Part shown: positions 16,031 through 25,741 of the stretch, in pieces
Layout of the letters: each line of letters starts with the position of its first letter
How positions within the stretch are numbered: position 1 is the stretch's first letter
DNA from: Muribaculaceae bacterium
GTDB lineage: Bacteria > Bacteroidota > Bacteroidia > Bacteroidales > Muribaculaceae
Reading direction: 5' to 3'
NCBI GenBank assembly: GCA_009775125.1
Contig: VSPD01000008.1
Span: 4,947-68,946 of the forward strand
DNA length: 64,000 nucleotides
Program-made: the position numbers and the translations under genes
The notes under the pieces: generated by a model
The model's database searches: none
What the model was told of the DNA's origin: nothing
The model's input: only the letters and a program-made list of their open reading frames with translations

Positions 16031-17779
16031 TTAGATGCCGAGGTCTTTCTTTATAGCCTCGATCTTCTCATGAGCCTTGGCTGTGGCTGCATCATATTCT
16101 TCGGGCGACGCAATCGTGTCGTGTACCTCGATGTAGAATTTGATTTTGGGTTCTGTGCCCGAAGGACGGACAGAAACCTTTGAGCCGTCGGCTGTGAAGT
16201 ATTGGAGGACGTTGGATGTGGTGGGGAAATCCATCTTGTCGACATGGCCGGTGGGCACATCGGTGCAGTTGAGGTCGGCGTAGTCTTTGATTGTAACGAC
16301 GGGGCTGCCTGCGAGGGTCTTGGGAGGATTGGCACGGAAACCTTTCATCATGGCGATGATTTCTTCTGCGCCGGATTTGCCCTTGCGCACCACAGAGATG
16401 CCTTCTTCGAGCGAGAAGCCGTTTTGCACATAGATGTCTTTGAGCATAGTGGCGAAATCCATGCCACGGTCTTTTGCCCAAGCTGCAATCTCGGCCATAA
16501 GGGAGATGGCAGATACGGAGTCTTTGTCGCGGGCGAAGTCTTCGGCAAGGAAGCCGTAGCTTTCTTCTCCGCCACCGATATAGCGAGCTGTGCCTTCGAG
16601 GTCGCGGATTACGGAAGCAATCCATTTGAATCCGGTGTAGCAGTCGTACATGCGGATGTTGTTGTTTTGAGCGATAGCCTTGATGGTCTCGGTGGTTACG
16701 ATGGTCTTCACGATGTATTCGTTGCCAACGAGGCGACCCATTTCGCGGTTGCGCACCATGATGTAGTTGAGGAGAATCATCACGATCTGGTTGCCGTTGA
16801 GCAGACGGTAGGAACCGTCGGGGTCACGTACCACGCAACCGATACGGTCGGCGTCGGGGTCGGATGCGAAAATCACGTCGGCATCGGTTTCCTTTGCTTT
16901 CTCGATAGCCATTGCCATGGCAGAAGGCACTTCGGGGTTGGGAGATTCTACGGTGGGGAAATCGCCGGAGGGGATATCCTGTTCGGGCACGTGGATTATG
17001 TTGGTGAATCCGTAGTTGCGGAGCGAATCGGGTATCATCTTCACGCCGGTGCCGTGGATGGGGGTGTAGACAATTTTGAGGTCGTGGTGACGCTTAATTA
17101 CTTCGGGGTCGAGCGAAAGGGTTTTGATGTCGGCGAGGAAGGCATTATCCATTTCTTCACCGATAATTTCGATTTTGGATTTATCGCCCTGGAATTTGAT
17201 TTCGGACACGTCCTTGATTCGGCCCACATGTTCGATGATGTTCACATCGTGGGGCGCGATAATCTGCGCGCCGTCGGCCCAGTATGCCTTGTAGCCGTTG
17301 TATTCCTTGGGATTGTGGGAAGCGGTGATGTTTACGCCGCTCTGGCATCCGAGACGACGGATGGCATAGGAAAGCTCGGGAGTGGGTCGGAAATCCTCGA
17401 AAAGATATACCTTGATGCCGTTTGCAGAGAAAATGTCGGCGACGATTTCAGCAAACTTGCGCGAGTTGTTGCGCACGTCGTGACCAACGACAACGGAGAT
17501 TTCGGGGAGGTCGGTAAAGGCTTCTTTGAGATAGTTGGCGAGGCCTTGTGTAGCTGCGCCCACGGTGTATATGTTCATGCGGTTAGTGCCGGCGCCCATG
17601 ATGCCGCGGAGGCCGCCCGTACCGAATTCGAGGTCGCGGTAGAACGACTCGATGAGGTCGGTTTTATCTTCGGCCTCGAGCATACGCTTCACTTCGGCGC
17701 GTGTATCCGGGTCGTAGCTTTCAGAAAGCCAGGCCTGAGCGCGCTCGGTCACTTGTTTGAGCAGATCGTTTTGTTCCAT
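16031..17779 (-). CDS. Phosphoglucomutase/phosphomannomutase (alpha-D-phosphohexomutase)
   Basis: 582 residues, the long form. The active-site phosphoserine loop is TASHNPKEYNGYKAYW, the metal-binding loop DPDADRIGC, the sugar-binding loop GGGEESYGFL and the phosphate-binding loop RPSGTEPKIKFY. It interconverts hexose-1- and hexose-6-phosphates. It could feed both glycogen synthesis (glucose-1-P) and the GDP-mannose branch used by manC and gmd in this window, although substrate preference is not readable. Single-gene unit with its own promoter at 17855-17825 and a hairpin after the stop. Confidence 0.92.
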   Translation of the reverse strand: MEQNDLLKQVTERAQAWLSESYDPDTRAEVKRMLEAEDKTDLIESFYRDLEFGTGGLRGIMGAGTNRMNIYTVGAATQGLANYLKEAFTDLPEISVVVGHDVRNNSRKFAEIVADIFSANGIKVYLFEDFRPTPELSYAIRRLGCQSGVNITASHNPKEYNGYKAYWADGAQIIAPHDVNIIEHVGRIKDVSEIKFQGDKSKIEIIGEEMDNAFLADIKTLSLDPEVIKRHHDLKIVYTPIHGTGVKMIPDSLRNYGFTNIIHVPEQDIPSGDFPTVESPNPEVPSAMAMAIEKAKETDADVIFASDPDADRIGCVVRDPDGSYRLLNGNQIVMILLNYIMVRNREMGRLVGNEYIVKTIVTTETIKAIAQNNNIRMYDCYTGFKWIASVIRDLEGTARYIGGGEESYGFLAEDFARDKDSVSAISLMAEIAAWAKDRGMDFATMLKDIYVQNGFSLEEGISVVRKGKSGAEEIIAMMKGFRANPPKTLAGSPVVTIKDYADLNCTDVPTGHVDKMDFPTTSNVLQYFTADGSKVSVRPSGTEPKIKFYIEVHDTIASPEEYDAATAKAHEKIEAIKKDLGI

Positions 17780-17824
17780 TTATCTGTATTTTTTGATATT
17801 AGAATTAACTTAAATATGTTAACG

Positions 17825-17855
17825 CAAAATTAGTGTTTTATTTTTACAAAACAAA
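17825..17855 (-). promoter_or_regulatory. Bacteroidetes promoter for the phosphohexomutase
   Basis: Minus strand TTTG (17855-17852), 19 nt, TAATTTTG (17832-17825). It lies about 45 bp upstream of the start at 17779. Confidence 0.65.
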
Positions 17856-17896
17856 GTGTTTGCAGAAAAAGTTGAGACAGATTCACAATACCTTCA

Positions 17897-17925
17897 CGCG
17901 GACGCACGAGCCGTGCGTCCCTACA
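17897..17925. repeat. Intergenic palindromic repeat, family B (copy 2)
   Basis: Identical over 29 nt to 5522-5550; arms GGACGCACG and CGTGCGTCC. It lies 7 bp beyond the cdsA stop codon. Confidence 0.65.
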
Positions 17926-17932
17926 CTGTTGT

Positions 17933-18751
17933 CTATGTCAATAATATCATGCAATAGAGGCAGGCGAAGAAAATTGCGGCGAGGCCGGGAGCCACGAAGA
18001 GAAGGGAGTCGATGCGGTCGAGGATGCCCCCGTGGCCGGGAATCAGGTTGCCGGAGTCTTTCACGCCTACGGTGCGTTTGATGAGCGATTCGAACAGGTC
18101 GCCAACGGTAGAGAGCGCGCTTACAGCCACGCCAATTGCTATCCAGCCCCACAGGGACAGATTATTGCTGGGCACGAGATAATATGCTGCGATGCCGAAC
18201 AGCGCGCAAAAGGCCATGCCTCCCCAAAATCCTTCCCATGACTTTTTGGGTGAAAGACGTTCGCACAATCGACGGCGTCCAATCTGCGAACCCACGCAGA
18301 AGGCTCCGGTGTCGTTGAGCCATATCATAATGAAGAACATGAGCACGGGATATTTGCCCGCACCAATGAGCATATCGTTGGTGTACAGCACTTCGAGCGC
18401 GCCAAGGCCCATGCCTATATAGATAACGCCAAGCATGCTGAATGCGGCCGAACGCAGGGCCTCCGAACGCTTGTCGAACACCGCCATAGCCAGACGAACG
18501 GGCAGGTACAAATACATGGCGATGGCAAACCACCATATAATAGCCAATACTGCCACGACGTCCACTCCGAGCACCCACCAACGCATGGCGGAATCGTCGG
18601 AAGTCTGGCACATTTTATTAAATTCGAGCATGGCGAGCACGCCCAAAAGCAAGCACAAGCAAAGAAACGCGGGCTGCCCGCACAGGATAGCCGCCACAAT
18701 CACGGCCACATATATAGCGCCGGAAGCGGCGCGCAAAGCTACATTTTTCAT
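17933..18751 (-). CDS. cdsA: Phosphatidate cytidylyltransferase
   Basis: 272 residues, a polytopic inner-membrane protein with about 7-8 hydrophobic helices. The CdsA signature is at the C-terminal end: STVGDLFESLIKRTVGVKDS then GHGGILDRIDSLLF. It makes CDP-diacylglycerol from phosphatidic acid and CTP for phospholipid synthesis. Unusually, the best promoter match (18787-18757) ends only 5 bp upstream of the ATG, so the message may be leaderless. Confidence 0.93.
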   Translation of the reverse strand: MKNVALRAASGAIYVAVIVAAILCGQPAFLCLCLLLGVLAMLEFNKMCQTSDDSAMRWWVLGVDVVAVLAIIWWFAIAMYLYLPVRLAMAVFDKRSEALRSAAFSMLGVIYIGMGLGALEVLYTNDMLIGAGKYPVLMFFIMIWLNDTGAFCVGSQIGRRRLCERLSPKKSWEGFWGGMAFCALFGIAAYYLVPSNNLSLWGWIAIGVAVSALSTVGDLFESLIKRTVGVKDSGNLIPGHGGILDRIDSLLFVAPGLAAIFFACLYCMILLT

Positions 18752-18756
18752 GGTGG

Positions 18757-18787
18757 CAAAGTTAGCAATATTTCGGTTGATAGCAAA
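18757..18787 (-). promoter_or_regulatory. cdsA promoter immediately upstream of the start codon
   Basis: Minus strand TTTG (18787-18784), 19 nt, TAACTTTG (18764-18757). The predicted transcription start falls at or within a base or two of the ATG at 18751. Confidence 0.6.
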
Positions 18788-18808
18788 ACGCGGGAGGTAA
18801 AAAATGGT

Positions 18809-19972
18809 TCACAGGCCAAGCGGGGCTTTCTCGATAAAGCGTCCATGACGGTCGATAACGAAACGGTCGCCACTTGTCTCGACTGTGGCTTTGCCGTTGG
18901 CGAACGCCCCGGCTCTGTCGTAATTGAATGGGATTTTTACAACGGCCTCGATGTTGATGTAGCCCCATTTTCCGTCGCGGCATGCCGGTATAAGATACTC
19001 TCCGTCGCATTCAGGATAGAGGCCAATGGAACTGAGGCCAAGGCCGGCAGGAATAATCTCTGTGCCATCTTCGTCTACAACACGGCACACTCCGTCGAGC
19101 GTGCAGGCATAGGTGTCCTTTCCGTCGTGCTTCCCCCAATATTCGATGCCCGTGCATCGGCAGGGCACTATCACTTTTCCGGCATCGACATTAAGGAGGC
19201 CTTCATAGGAAAATTTGCCTTCGCGCCGGCGTGTGATGGTAACAGGCCCGAAGGTTGTCCACGACCAGTCGGTGCATGAATGGAATTCGCCCATTTCCCA
19301 CTGATATGGTGCCAAATCGTAAATTTCGTCGGAATACAATTTTCCATGCGTGTCGCCGAGCTTGAAAAATTCCTTGTGATACGGCTCGTCAATCTCTTTG
19401 GCGACAAGCACAAGTATCAGCCGCGTCCATGGCAATCCTGCCGGACCTATCGGGCGAATCTCCATGCGGAGATATTGATGAGGCACCACTTCCTCGCCGT
19501 CGAAGTTGATTGCTCCGAGCATATCCGAGGCGTCGCGGCTAACGAGCAGCTCTCCGAGCGACGACACGCCTTCGTACTGCTTGGTGGAGAATCGCCGCCG
19601 GGCAATATCGAACACTCGCCAGCGGCCGTCGGTGCGCACCCAACGCCGTCCGGCAGCCTCCTCGCCTATCCCTTCGTGGACGCATGGAAGAAGTTCGCGT
19701 CCTTCCATGTCGACAAGCCCGAGGCGGTGGTTGATGCACACGACGGCGGAAAGATTGGCTGCCGGAATGAGCTGGTCGCGTGAAAAGTCATATTCCTTTT
19801 CGGTAATGAGGTAGGCCGATTCACGATTGTCGGCATAAGAGAACCGGACTATGCGCACGCGTCCGGCAGGGCGGTCGGCAAGGTCATCGGCCCATGCTGT
19901 GTCATACTGTCGGAGCAGACGCTGCCGCTCCGACTTTGACACAACGGAAGAATTCACGAAATTCTCTTTCAT
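18809..19972 (-). CDS. WG-repeat-containing protein
   Basis: 387 residues without a signal peptide. Several WG-type repeats are visible, most clearly CRDGKWGYINIEAVVKIPFN near the C-terminus, with weaker units earlier (INHRLGLVDMEGRELLP, RRWVRTDGRWRVFD, SDMLGAINFDGEEVVPHQY, TYACTLDGVCRVVDEDGTEI). Such repeats form beta-propeller-like or solenoid arrays and occur in many Bacteroidetes proteins of unknown role. No catalytic domain is seen. It is divergent from the efflux operon and has its own -7 box. Confidence 0.75.
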   Translation of the reverse strand: MKENFVNSSVVSKSERQRLLRQYDTAWADDLADRPAGRVRIVRFSYADNRESAYLITEKEYDFSRDQLIPAANLSAVVCINHRLGLVDMEGRELLPCVHEGIGEEAAGRRWVRTDGRWRVFDIARRRFSTKQYEGVSSLGELLVSRDASDMLGAINFDGEEVVPHQYLRMEIRPIGPAGLPWTRLILVLVAKEIDEPYHKEFFKLGDTHGKLYSDEIYDLAPYQWEMGEFHSCTDWSWTTFGPVTITRRREGKFSYEGLLNVDAGKVIVPCRCTGIEYWGKHDGKDTYACTLDGVCRVVDEDGTEIIPAGLGLSSIGLYPECDGEYLIPACRDGKWGYINIEAVVKIPFNYDRAGAFANGKATVETSGDRFVIDRHGRFIEKAPLGL

Positions 19973-19988
19973 TTTCCTGATTTTTCGG

Positions 19989-19996
19989 CAAATATA
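19989..19996 (-). promoter_or_regulatory. -7 promoter box of the WG-repeat gene
   Basis: Minus-strand TATATTTG fits TAnnTTTG and lies 16 bp before the start at 19972. No clear TTTG at -33. Confidence 0.45.
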
Positions 19997-20050
19997 GCAT
20001 TTTTTACCAGTGATAAAATATTAAAAAGATGGTTATTTTGTAAAATTGCA

Positions 20051-20083
20051 CCGTTTCGTCGACAAAATTGTCCGTTTTGTCGA
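20051..20083. repeat. Direct repeat pair upstream of the efflux operon, possible operator
   Basis: CCGTTTCGTCGA (20051-20062) and CCGTTTTGTCGA (20072-20083) are 21 bp apart, two helical turns, and include TCGACAAAAT-like inverted elements. They lie about 40-70 bp upstream of the -7 box of the efflux operon and could bind a regulator. No regulator gene is adjacent. Confidence 0.35.
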
Positions 20084-20122
20084 TTATAACACCTTTTAAC
20101 AAGCTATAATAATATATATGTG

Positions 20123-20130
20123 TAACTTTG
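20123..20130 (+). promoter_or_regulatory. -7 promoter box of the RND efflux operon
   Basis: TAACTTTG, a full match to TAnnTTTG, 25 bp before the ATG at 20156. There is no good -33 TTTG, so activation through the upstream repeats is possible. Confidence 0.5.
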
Positions 20131-20155
20131 CATCCGAAAAAACCAATCGATTCAC

Positions 20156-21559
20156 ATGAGACTTAAACTTACTATTCCTGCCTTGCTGGCATCTTCTTTT
20201 ATAATGGCGCAGCAGGCCGACAGCCCTGTGAGCCTTTCGCTCGACGATTGCCTCCGTGTGGCGCTGTCCGACAACCCTACCGTAAGGGTGGCCGACATGG
20301 AAATCAGCCGTACCGACTATTCGAAAATAGAGACTATCTCTCAACTGCTTCCGCAGGTGTCGTTTGCCGGCACTTACAGCCGTACGCTCGCCAAACAGGT
20401 GATGTACATGAACATGGACGGCTTCGGAGGAATGGGCGGTGACGGCGAAGATGCCGGCGATTCGCCCACATCGCGTGCCTCGGGCGGCGGCGGTGGCATA
20501 AAGGTTGGCCTCGACAACAGTTATCAAGTAGGATTCTCGGCCTCGCTTCCGCTAATAGCGCCGCAGCTGTGGGCTTCGCTCAAACTGTCCGACAACCAGA
20601 TACTGCAAGCTGTGGAAAAAGCACGCGAATCGAAACTCGAACTGGTAAATCAAGTAAAGAACGCCTACTACACGCTCCTGCTTGCCGAAGATTCCAAAAA
20701 GGTGATTCAGGAAAGCTACGATATGGCCGCTCTCACACATGAGATATACACCAAACAGCATGCCGCCGGGGCCGCTTCCGACTACGACGTGCTGCGCACA
20801 TCCGTGGCAATGAAAAATGTAGAGCCCGACCTAATGCAAGCCGACATTGCCATCAAGCAGGCGCGTCTGCAACTGCTCCTGCTCATGGGGGCCGACGCCA
20901 CGACTCGCTTCAACGTGGCCGACAATCTCCGCAATTACGAAAAGACGATGTACAACGACGTGCTGGCCATCGACCCCGACTACTCGTCCAACTCCTCGCT
21001 TGTGCTCAACCGCCTCCAAAGCGAGCAACTCGATCAGGCCCTCAAAGCCGAGCGCGCAAGCCTATACCCCACCCTGTCGGCTTCGTTCAACTATATGTGG
21101 TCGTCGATGTCGAACGGCACTCCGTTCAAGAATTTCCGCTGGACTCCATTCTCATCAGCCGGACTCACGCTCAATGTGCCCATCTTCACCGGAGGCAGCC
21201 GCTACTCTCGCATCAAGCAGGCAAAGATACAAAAAGAGCAAATGGGCTGGCAGCGCGAGAACCTCGAACGCTCCGTGGCTATGCAGGTCGACCTCGCCAT
21301 CGATAATATAAAGGTGAATGTCGAGCAAATAGCTTCGTGCTCGGAAAGCGTAGGACAGGCCGAACGCGCCCACGACATCATGGAAAAAAGTTTCGGCATC
21401 GGCGCGGCGTCATATCTCGACCTGCGCGATTCCGAACTGGCCCTCACCCAGTCGCGCCTGGCATACTATCAGGCCATATACAACTATCTTGTGGCCGGCG
21501 CCGACCTTGAACTACTGCTCGGCAACGCTCCCATCGAAAATTATATTCCCGCGAAATAA
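20156..21559 (+). CDS. TolC-family outer membrane efflux protein
   Basis: 467 residues with a signal peptide (MRLKLTIPALLASSFIMA). The two OEP repeats are visible: SLDDCLRVALSDNP at the start of the first and a second after the centre (around SSLVLNRLQSEQLDQALKAE), with long coiled-coil helices. It forms the outer-membrane and periplasmic channel of a tripartite pump. A Gly/Asp-rich insert (near residues 85-115) sits in a beta-barrel loop. First gene of an operon with the adaptor (8-bp gap) and the RND pump. Confidence 0.92.
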   Translation: MRLKLTIPALLASSFIMAQQADSPVSLSLDDCLRVALSDNPTVRVADMEISRTDYSKIETISQLLPQVSFAGTYSRTLAKQVMYMNMDGFGGMGGDGEDAGDSPTSRASGGGGGIKVGLDNSYQVGFSASLPLIAPQLWASLKLSDNQILQAVEKARESKLELVNQVKNAYYTLLLAEDSKKVIQESYDMAALTHEIYTKQHAAGAASDYDVLRTSVAMKNVEPDLMQADIAIKQARLQLLLLMGADATTRFNVADNLRNYEKTMYNDVLAIDPDYSSNSSLVLNRLQSEQLDQALKAERASLYPTLSASFNYMWSSMSNGTPFKNFRWTPFSSAGLTLNVPIFTGGSRYSRIKQAKIQKEQMGWQRENLERSVAMQVDLAIDNIKVNVEQIASCSESVGQAERAHDIMEKSFGIGAASYLDLRDSELALTQSRLAYYQAIYNYLVAGADLELLLGNAPIENYIPAK

Positions 21560-21567
21560 CATAACTC

Positions 21568-22584
21568 ATGAAACACTATAAGATTCTAATCCTCGCCGCG
21601 ACGGCCATGACTGTCGCCGGATGCTCGAAACAGGACGACAACGCCACAACAGTCGTCGAAGAGCTGCCTATCGTGGAACTCGGTGTGGCAAAAAGCATGC
21701 CCGTGGCCCAAATCAAAAGTTACACTGCCACTGTCGAGGCCGACAACACCAACAACATCGCGCCCTCGCAGCCTAACCGTATCAAGACTATATCCGTAGA
21801 GGTTGGCGACCGCGTGCGTCGCGGACAGACTCTCGTGACGCTCGACCGCGCCGGCATCGACCAGCTCAAACTTAATCTTGATGACGCTCAACGCGAGTAC
21901 GACCGCGCCGCCAAGCTGCTTGAAATCGGCGCCGGGACGCAACAGCAGGTCGACCAACTGAAAACGAAACTCGACGCAACCCGCTCGCAATATGAAAATC
22001 TGCTCGAGAATACTGTGCTCACATCGCCGATTTCAGGCGTAGTCACAGCTCGCAACTACGACCCGGGCGACATGAGCGGCCAGCAGCCCGTGCTAACCGT
22101 CGGACAGCTGTCGCCCATCGTGAAGGTGATGATCAACGTGTCGGAGAACGACATGCGCCTCATTGGCCGCGGCATGGCTGTCGACATCACTTTCGACGCA
22201 TTCCCCGGCGAGGAGTTTTCCGGCAAGATTTCGCGCGTATATCCCACAGTCGACCCCGCCACACGCACGTTCCCGGCTGAAATCGACATCGCCAACCCCG
22301 GCGAGCGTATCCTGCCCGGCATGTTTGCACGTGTAAACCTCAATCTCGGCGATGTCGAAAACGTTGTCGTGCCCGACCGCGCCGTTGTGAAGCAATCCGG
22401 TTCCGGCAACAAATATGTCTACGTCTACCACAACGACGGCACCGTGACATACAACAAGGTTGACCTTGGCCGCCGTCTCGATTCCGAATACGAACTCCTC
22501 TCCGGCGTTCAGTCGGGCGACTCTGTGGTCATCGCCGGACAAAGCCGCCTTGCCGACGGTGTAAAGGTGGAAGTGAAACATTAA
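21568..22584 (+). CDS. RND efflux periplasmic adaptor (membrane fusion lipoprotein)
   Basis: 338 residues with a lipoprotein signal: hydrophobic stretch then lipobox VAGC (Cys about 19). The order is the lipoyl half-motif around VEADNTNNIAPSQPNRIK, an alpha-hairpin (LKLNLDDAQREYDRAAKLLE), a second half-motif (TSPISGVVTARNYDPGD), a beta-barrel domain and a membrane-proximal domain. It links the pump to the TolC-like channel. 27 bp separate it from the pump gene. Confidence 0.92.
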   Translation: MKHYKILILAATAMTVAGCSKQDDNATTVVEELPIVELGVAKSMPVAQIKSYTATVEADNTNNIAPSQPNRIKTISVEVGDRVRRGQTLVTLDRAGIDQLKLNLDDAQREYDRAAKLLEIGAGTQQQVDQLKTKLDATRSQYENLLENTVLTSPISGVVTARNYDPGDMSGQQPVLTVGQLSPIVKVMINVSENDMRLIGRGMAVDITFDAFPGEEFSGKISRVYPTVDPATRTFPAEIDIANPGERILPGMFARVNLNLGDVENVVVPDRAVVKQSGSGNKYVYVYHNDGTVTYNKVDLGRRLDSEYELLSGVQSGDSVVIAGQSRLADGVKVEVKH

Positions 22585-22611
22585 TACACAACGTAAACGC
22601 CTATATATACA

Positions 22612-25600
22612 ATGAGTCTATATTCCAGTGCCGTGAAACGCCCTATCATGACCACGCTCTGCTTCGTGGCTGTGGCTATCCTGGGCTTGTTTTCACTGTC
22701 GACACTCCCAATCGACCTATATCCCGACATCGAGACCAACACCCTGATGGTGATGACCACCTACCAGGGCGCGTCGGCCGCCGATATTGAACAAAACGTG
22801 ACGCGCCCGTTGGAAAACGTGCTCAACTCCGTATCCAACCTCAAGCACATCACTTCAAAATCGCGCGAGAACATATCCGTAATCACTCTTGAATTTGAAT
22901 ATGGCGAAGACATCGACGTGCTCACCAACGACGTGCGCGACAAACTCGACATGGTGTCGTCGTCGATGCCCGACGATGCCGAGACGCCAATCATCTTCAA
23001 GTTTTCTACCGACATGATTCCCATCGTGCTCCTCTCGGTGCAGGCCGAGGAAAGCATGCCGGGACTATACAAGATTCTCGACGACGCCGTAGCCAACCCG
23101 CTTGCCCGCATCAACGGCGTAGGCTCCGTATCTATTTCAGGCGCCCCCAAGCGCGAGATTCACGTCTATGTCGACCCTACACGCCTCGAAGCCTATAATC
23201 TCACCATCGAGCAAATTTCGTCGATAATAGCAGCCGAAAACCGCAACGTGCCCGGCGGCTCGTTCGACATCGGCTCCGACACATATGCTCTGCGTGTGCA
23301 GGGCGAGTTTGAATCTTCGGACCAGATGCGCGACATCGTGGTGGGCAACTCGGGCGGACGCACCATCTACCTGCGCGACGTGGCCCGCATCGACGACTCG
23401 CTCGAAGAACGCGCCCAGGAAACCTACAACAACGGCAACCGCGGCGCCATGATTGTGATTCAAAAGCAGTCGGGCGCAAACTCTGTGGAGATTTCCAACG
23501 AGGTAATAAAGATGTTGCCTACATTGCAGAAACGCTTGCCGTCCGACGTGAAACTCGGCGTGATTGTCGACACTTCCGACAATATCCGCAACACAATAGC
23601 ATCGCTTGTCGAGACCGTGCTCTACGCCCTGCTGTTTGTGGTGATCGTGGTGTTCTTCTTCCTCGGCCGCTGGCGCGCCACCCTCATCATCACTATCACA
23701 ATTCCTATCTCGCTCATCGCCTCGTTCATATACCTGGCCTTGACGGGCAACTCGCTCAACATCGTGTCGCTGTCGGCGCTGTCTATTTCAATCGGTATGG
23801 TGGTCGACGACGCCATCGTAGTGCTTGAAAACGTCACTACACATATCGAGCGCGGCTCCGACCCCAAACAGGCCGCCGTACACGGCACCAACGAAGTGGC
23901 CATATCCGTTATCGCCTCCACCCTTACCCTTATCGCTGTATTCTTCCCCCTCACCCTCGTCACGGGCATGACCGGCGTGCTCTTCCGTCAGCTTGGCTGG
24001 ATGGTGACAATCATGATGATTATCTCCACCACATGCGCCCTCTCGCTCACCCCCATGCTCTGCTCGCAGCTGCTGCGTCGCGTCAACCATCACGGCAAAA
24101 TCTACAACATGCTGTTCGGCCCCATCAACCGAGGCCTCGACGCTTTCGACAACGGCTATGAAGCCCTCGTGAGCTGGGTGGTGACTCACCGCTGGCAGAC
24201 TATCGTGATATGTATGGCAACATTCTTCGGCTCGCTCATGCTCATGAAAAACGTGGGTACCGAGTTCTTCCCCACCGCCGACGACGGACGCCTCGGCGTA
24301 ACGCTCGAGCTGCCCATAGGCACACGCGTGGAGATAGCACAGGAAACGACCCACCGCCTCGTCGACGAATGGCGCGAAAAATATCCCGAGATACAAGTGC
24401 TCAACTACACAACGGGCCAGGCTTCGTCCGACAACACTTTCGCATCGCTGTCGGACAACGGCCCGCACATCGTGTCGATGAACATTCGACTTGTCGACCC
24501 GGGCGACCGCGACCGCAATATCACTGAAATTGCCGAACTGATGCGTCACGACATTAAGCAATATCCCGAATTCAAGAAAGCGCAAGTCAACGTGGGCGGC
24601 AACCGTGGAGGCTCGATGGGCGGACAGTCGACCATCGACTATGAAATCTACGGCTACAATTTCGAGGAAACCGACTCTGTGGCGCAAAACCTCAAACGCA
24701 TCCTTGAATCCATCCCCGGCACTGCCGACGTGATGATATCGCGCTCCGACTATCAGCCCGAATACCAGGTCGACTTCGACCGCGAGAAACTCGCCCTCTA
24801 CGGCCTCAACCTCCAGACCGCAGCCAACTATCTGCGCAACCGCATCAACGGCGCTCTGGCCTCACGCTTCCGCGAGGACGGCGAGGAATACGACATCAAG
24901 GTGATGTACACACCCGAAAGCCGCACATCGCTCGAAGATATAGAAAACATCCTGATTTACAACTCAGCCGGCCAGGCCGTGCGCATCCGCGATGTCGGCA
25001 CTGTGGTAGAACGTTTCACCCCGCCGACAATCGAGCGAAAAGACCGCGAACGCATCATCACCGTGTCTACCGTTGTACAGGGCGTTCCTATGAGCGACGT
25101 GGTAGCGAAATCTGACGCCGCCATCGAAAAGATGGATATTCCCCAAGGCATCGCAATACAAATAGCCGGTAGCTATGAGGACCAGCAAGATTCGTTCTCC
25201 GACCTGCTCATGCTCGCCGTGCTCATCGTTATTCTCGTCTACATAGTCATGGCCGCACAGTTCGAAAGCTACACCTACCCCGGCATTATCATGACATCAC
25301 TTCTCTTCGCATTCTCCGGCGTGTTCATCATCCTTTGGCTCACCGGCCACACGCTCAACGTGATGTCGATGATTGGCGCCATCATGCTTATCGGTATCGT
25401 GGTGAAGAACGGTATCGTGCTTATCGACTACATCACCCTCAACCGCGAACGCGGCATGGCCGTGCGCAAGGCCGTAATACACGGTTGCAAGTCGCGTCTG
25501 CGTCCTGTGGTAATGACCACCCTCACCACCATCCTCGGCATGGTGCCCATGGCCGTGGGCACCGGACAAGGCGCCGAAATGTGGCGTCCGATGGGTACAG

Positions 25601-25737
25601 CCGTAATCGGCGGTCTCACCTTCTCCACCATACTCACCCTGCTGTTCGTGCCCACGCTCTACTGCGTATTTGCCGCCACCGGCATCCGCAACCAGCGGCG
25701 CAAGCACCACCGCAGCCTCGAAACCGTAAAAAAATAA
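22612..25737 (+). CDS. RND multidrug efflux permease (AcrB/MexB type)
   Basis: 1041 residues, full length for the HAE1 family. It starts SLYSSAVKRPIMTTLCF (amphipathic helix and TM1). Two sets of transmembrane helices surround two periplasmic loops. The proton-relay segment in TM4 reads SISIGMVVDDAIVVLENV, with the paired Asp residues expected for a proton-driven pump. It exports drugs, bile salts or other amphiphiles. The substrate is not deducible. The downstream PII-like gene begins 4 bp after the stop. Confidence 0.95.
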   Translation: MSLYSSAVKRPIMTTLCFVAVAILGLFSLSTLPIDLYPDIETNTLMVMTTYQGASAADIEQNVTRPLENVLNSVSNLKHITSKSRENISVITLEFEYGEDIDVLTNDVRDKLDMVSSSMPDDAETPIIFKFSTDMIPIVLLSVQAEESMPGLYKILDDAVANPLARINGVGSVSISGAPKREIHVYVDPTRLEAYNLTIEQISSIIAAENRNVPGGSFDIGSDTYALRVQGEFESSDQMRDIVVGNSGGRTIYLRDVARIDDSLEERAQETYNNGNRGAMIVIQKQSGANSVEISNEVIKMLPTLQKRLPSDVKLGVIVDTSDNIRNTIASLVETVLYALLFVVIVVFFFLGRWRATLIITITIPISLIASFIYLALTGNSLNIVSLSALSISIGMVVDDAIVVLENVTTHIERGSDPKQAAVHGTNEVAISVIASTLTLIAVFFPLTLVTGMTGVLFRQLGWMVTIMMIISTTCALSLTPMLCSQLLRRVNHHGKIYNMLFGPINRGLDAFDNGYEALVSWVVTHRWQTIVICMATFFGSLMLMKNVGTEFFPTADDGRLGVTLELPIGTRVEIAQETTHRLVDEWREKYPEIQVLNYTTGQASSDNTFASLSDNGPHIVSMNIRLVDPGDRDRNITEIAELMRHDIKQYPEFKKAQVNVGGNRGGSMGGQSTIDYEIYGYNFEETDSVAQNLKRILESIPGTADVMISRSDYQPEYQVDFDREKLALYGLNLQTAANYLRNRINGALASRFREDGEEYDIKVMYTPESRTSLEDIENILIYNSAGQAVRIRDVGTVVERFTPPTIERKDRERIITVSTVVQGVPMSDVVAKSDAAIEKMDIPQGIAIQIAGSYEDQQDSFSDLLMLAVLIVILVYIVMAAQFESYTYPGIIMTSLLFAFSGVFIILWLTGHTLNVMSMIGAIMLIGIVVKNGIVLIDYITLNRERGMAVRKAVIHGCKSRLRPVVMTTLTTILGMVPMAVGTGQGAEMWRPMGTAVIGGLTFSTILTLLFVPTLYCVFAATGIRNQRRKHHRSLETVKK

Positions 25738-25741
25738 ACAC

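Noticed and set aside
22612..25737. Several long frames opposite the RND pump gene
   Set aside because: They are shadows of the high-GC pump frame with no recognisable protein features.
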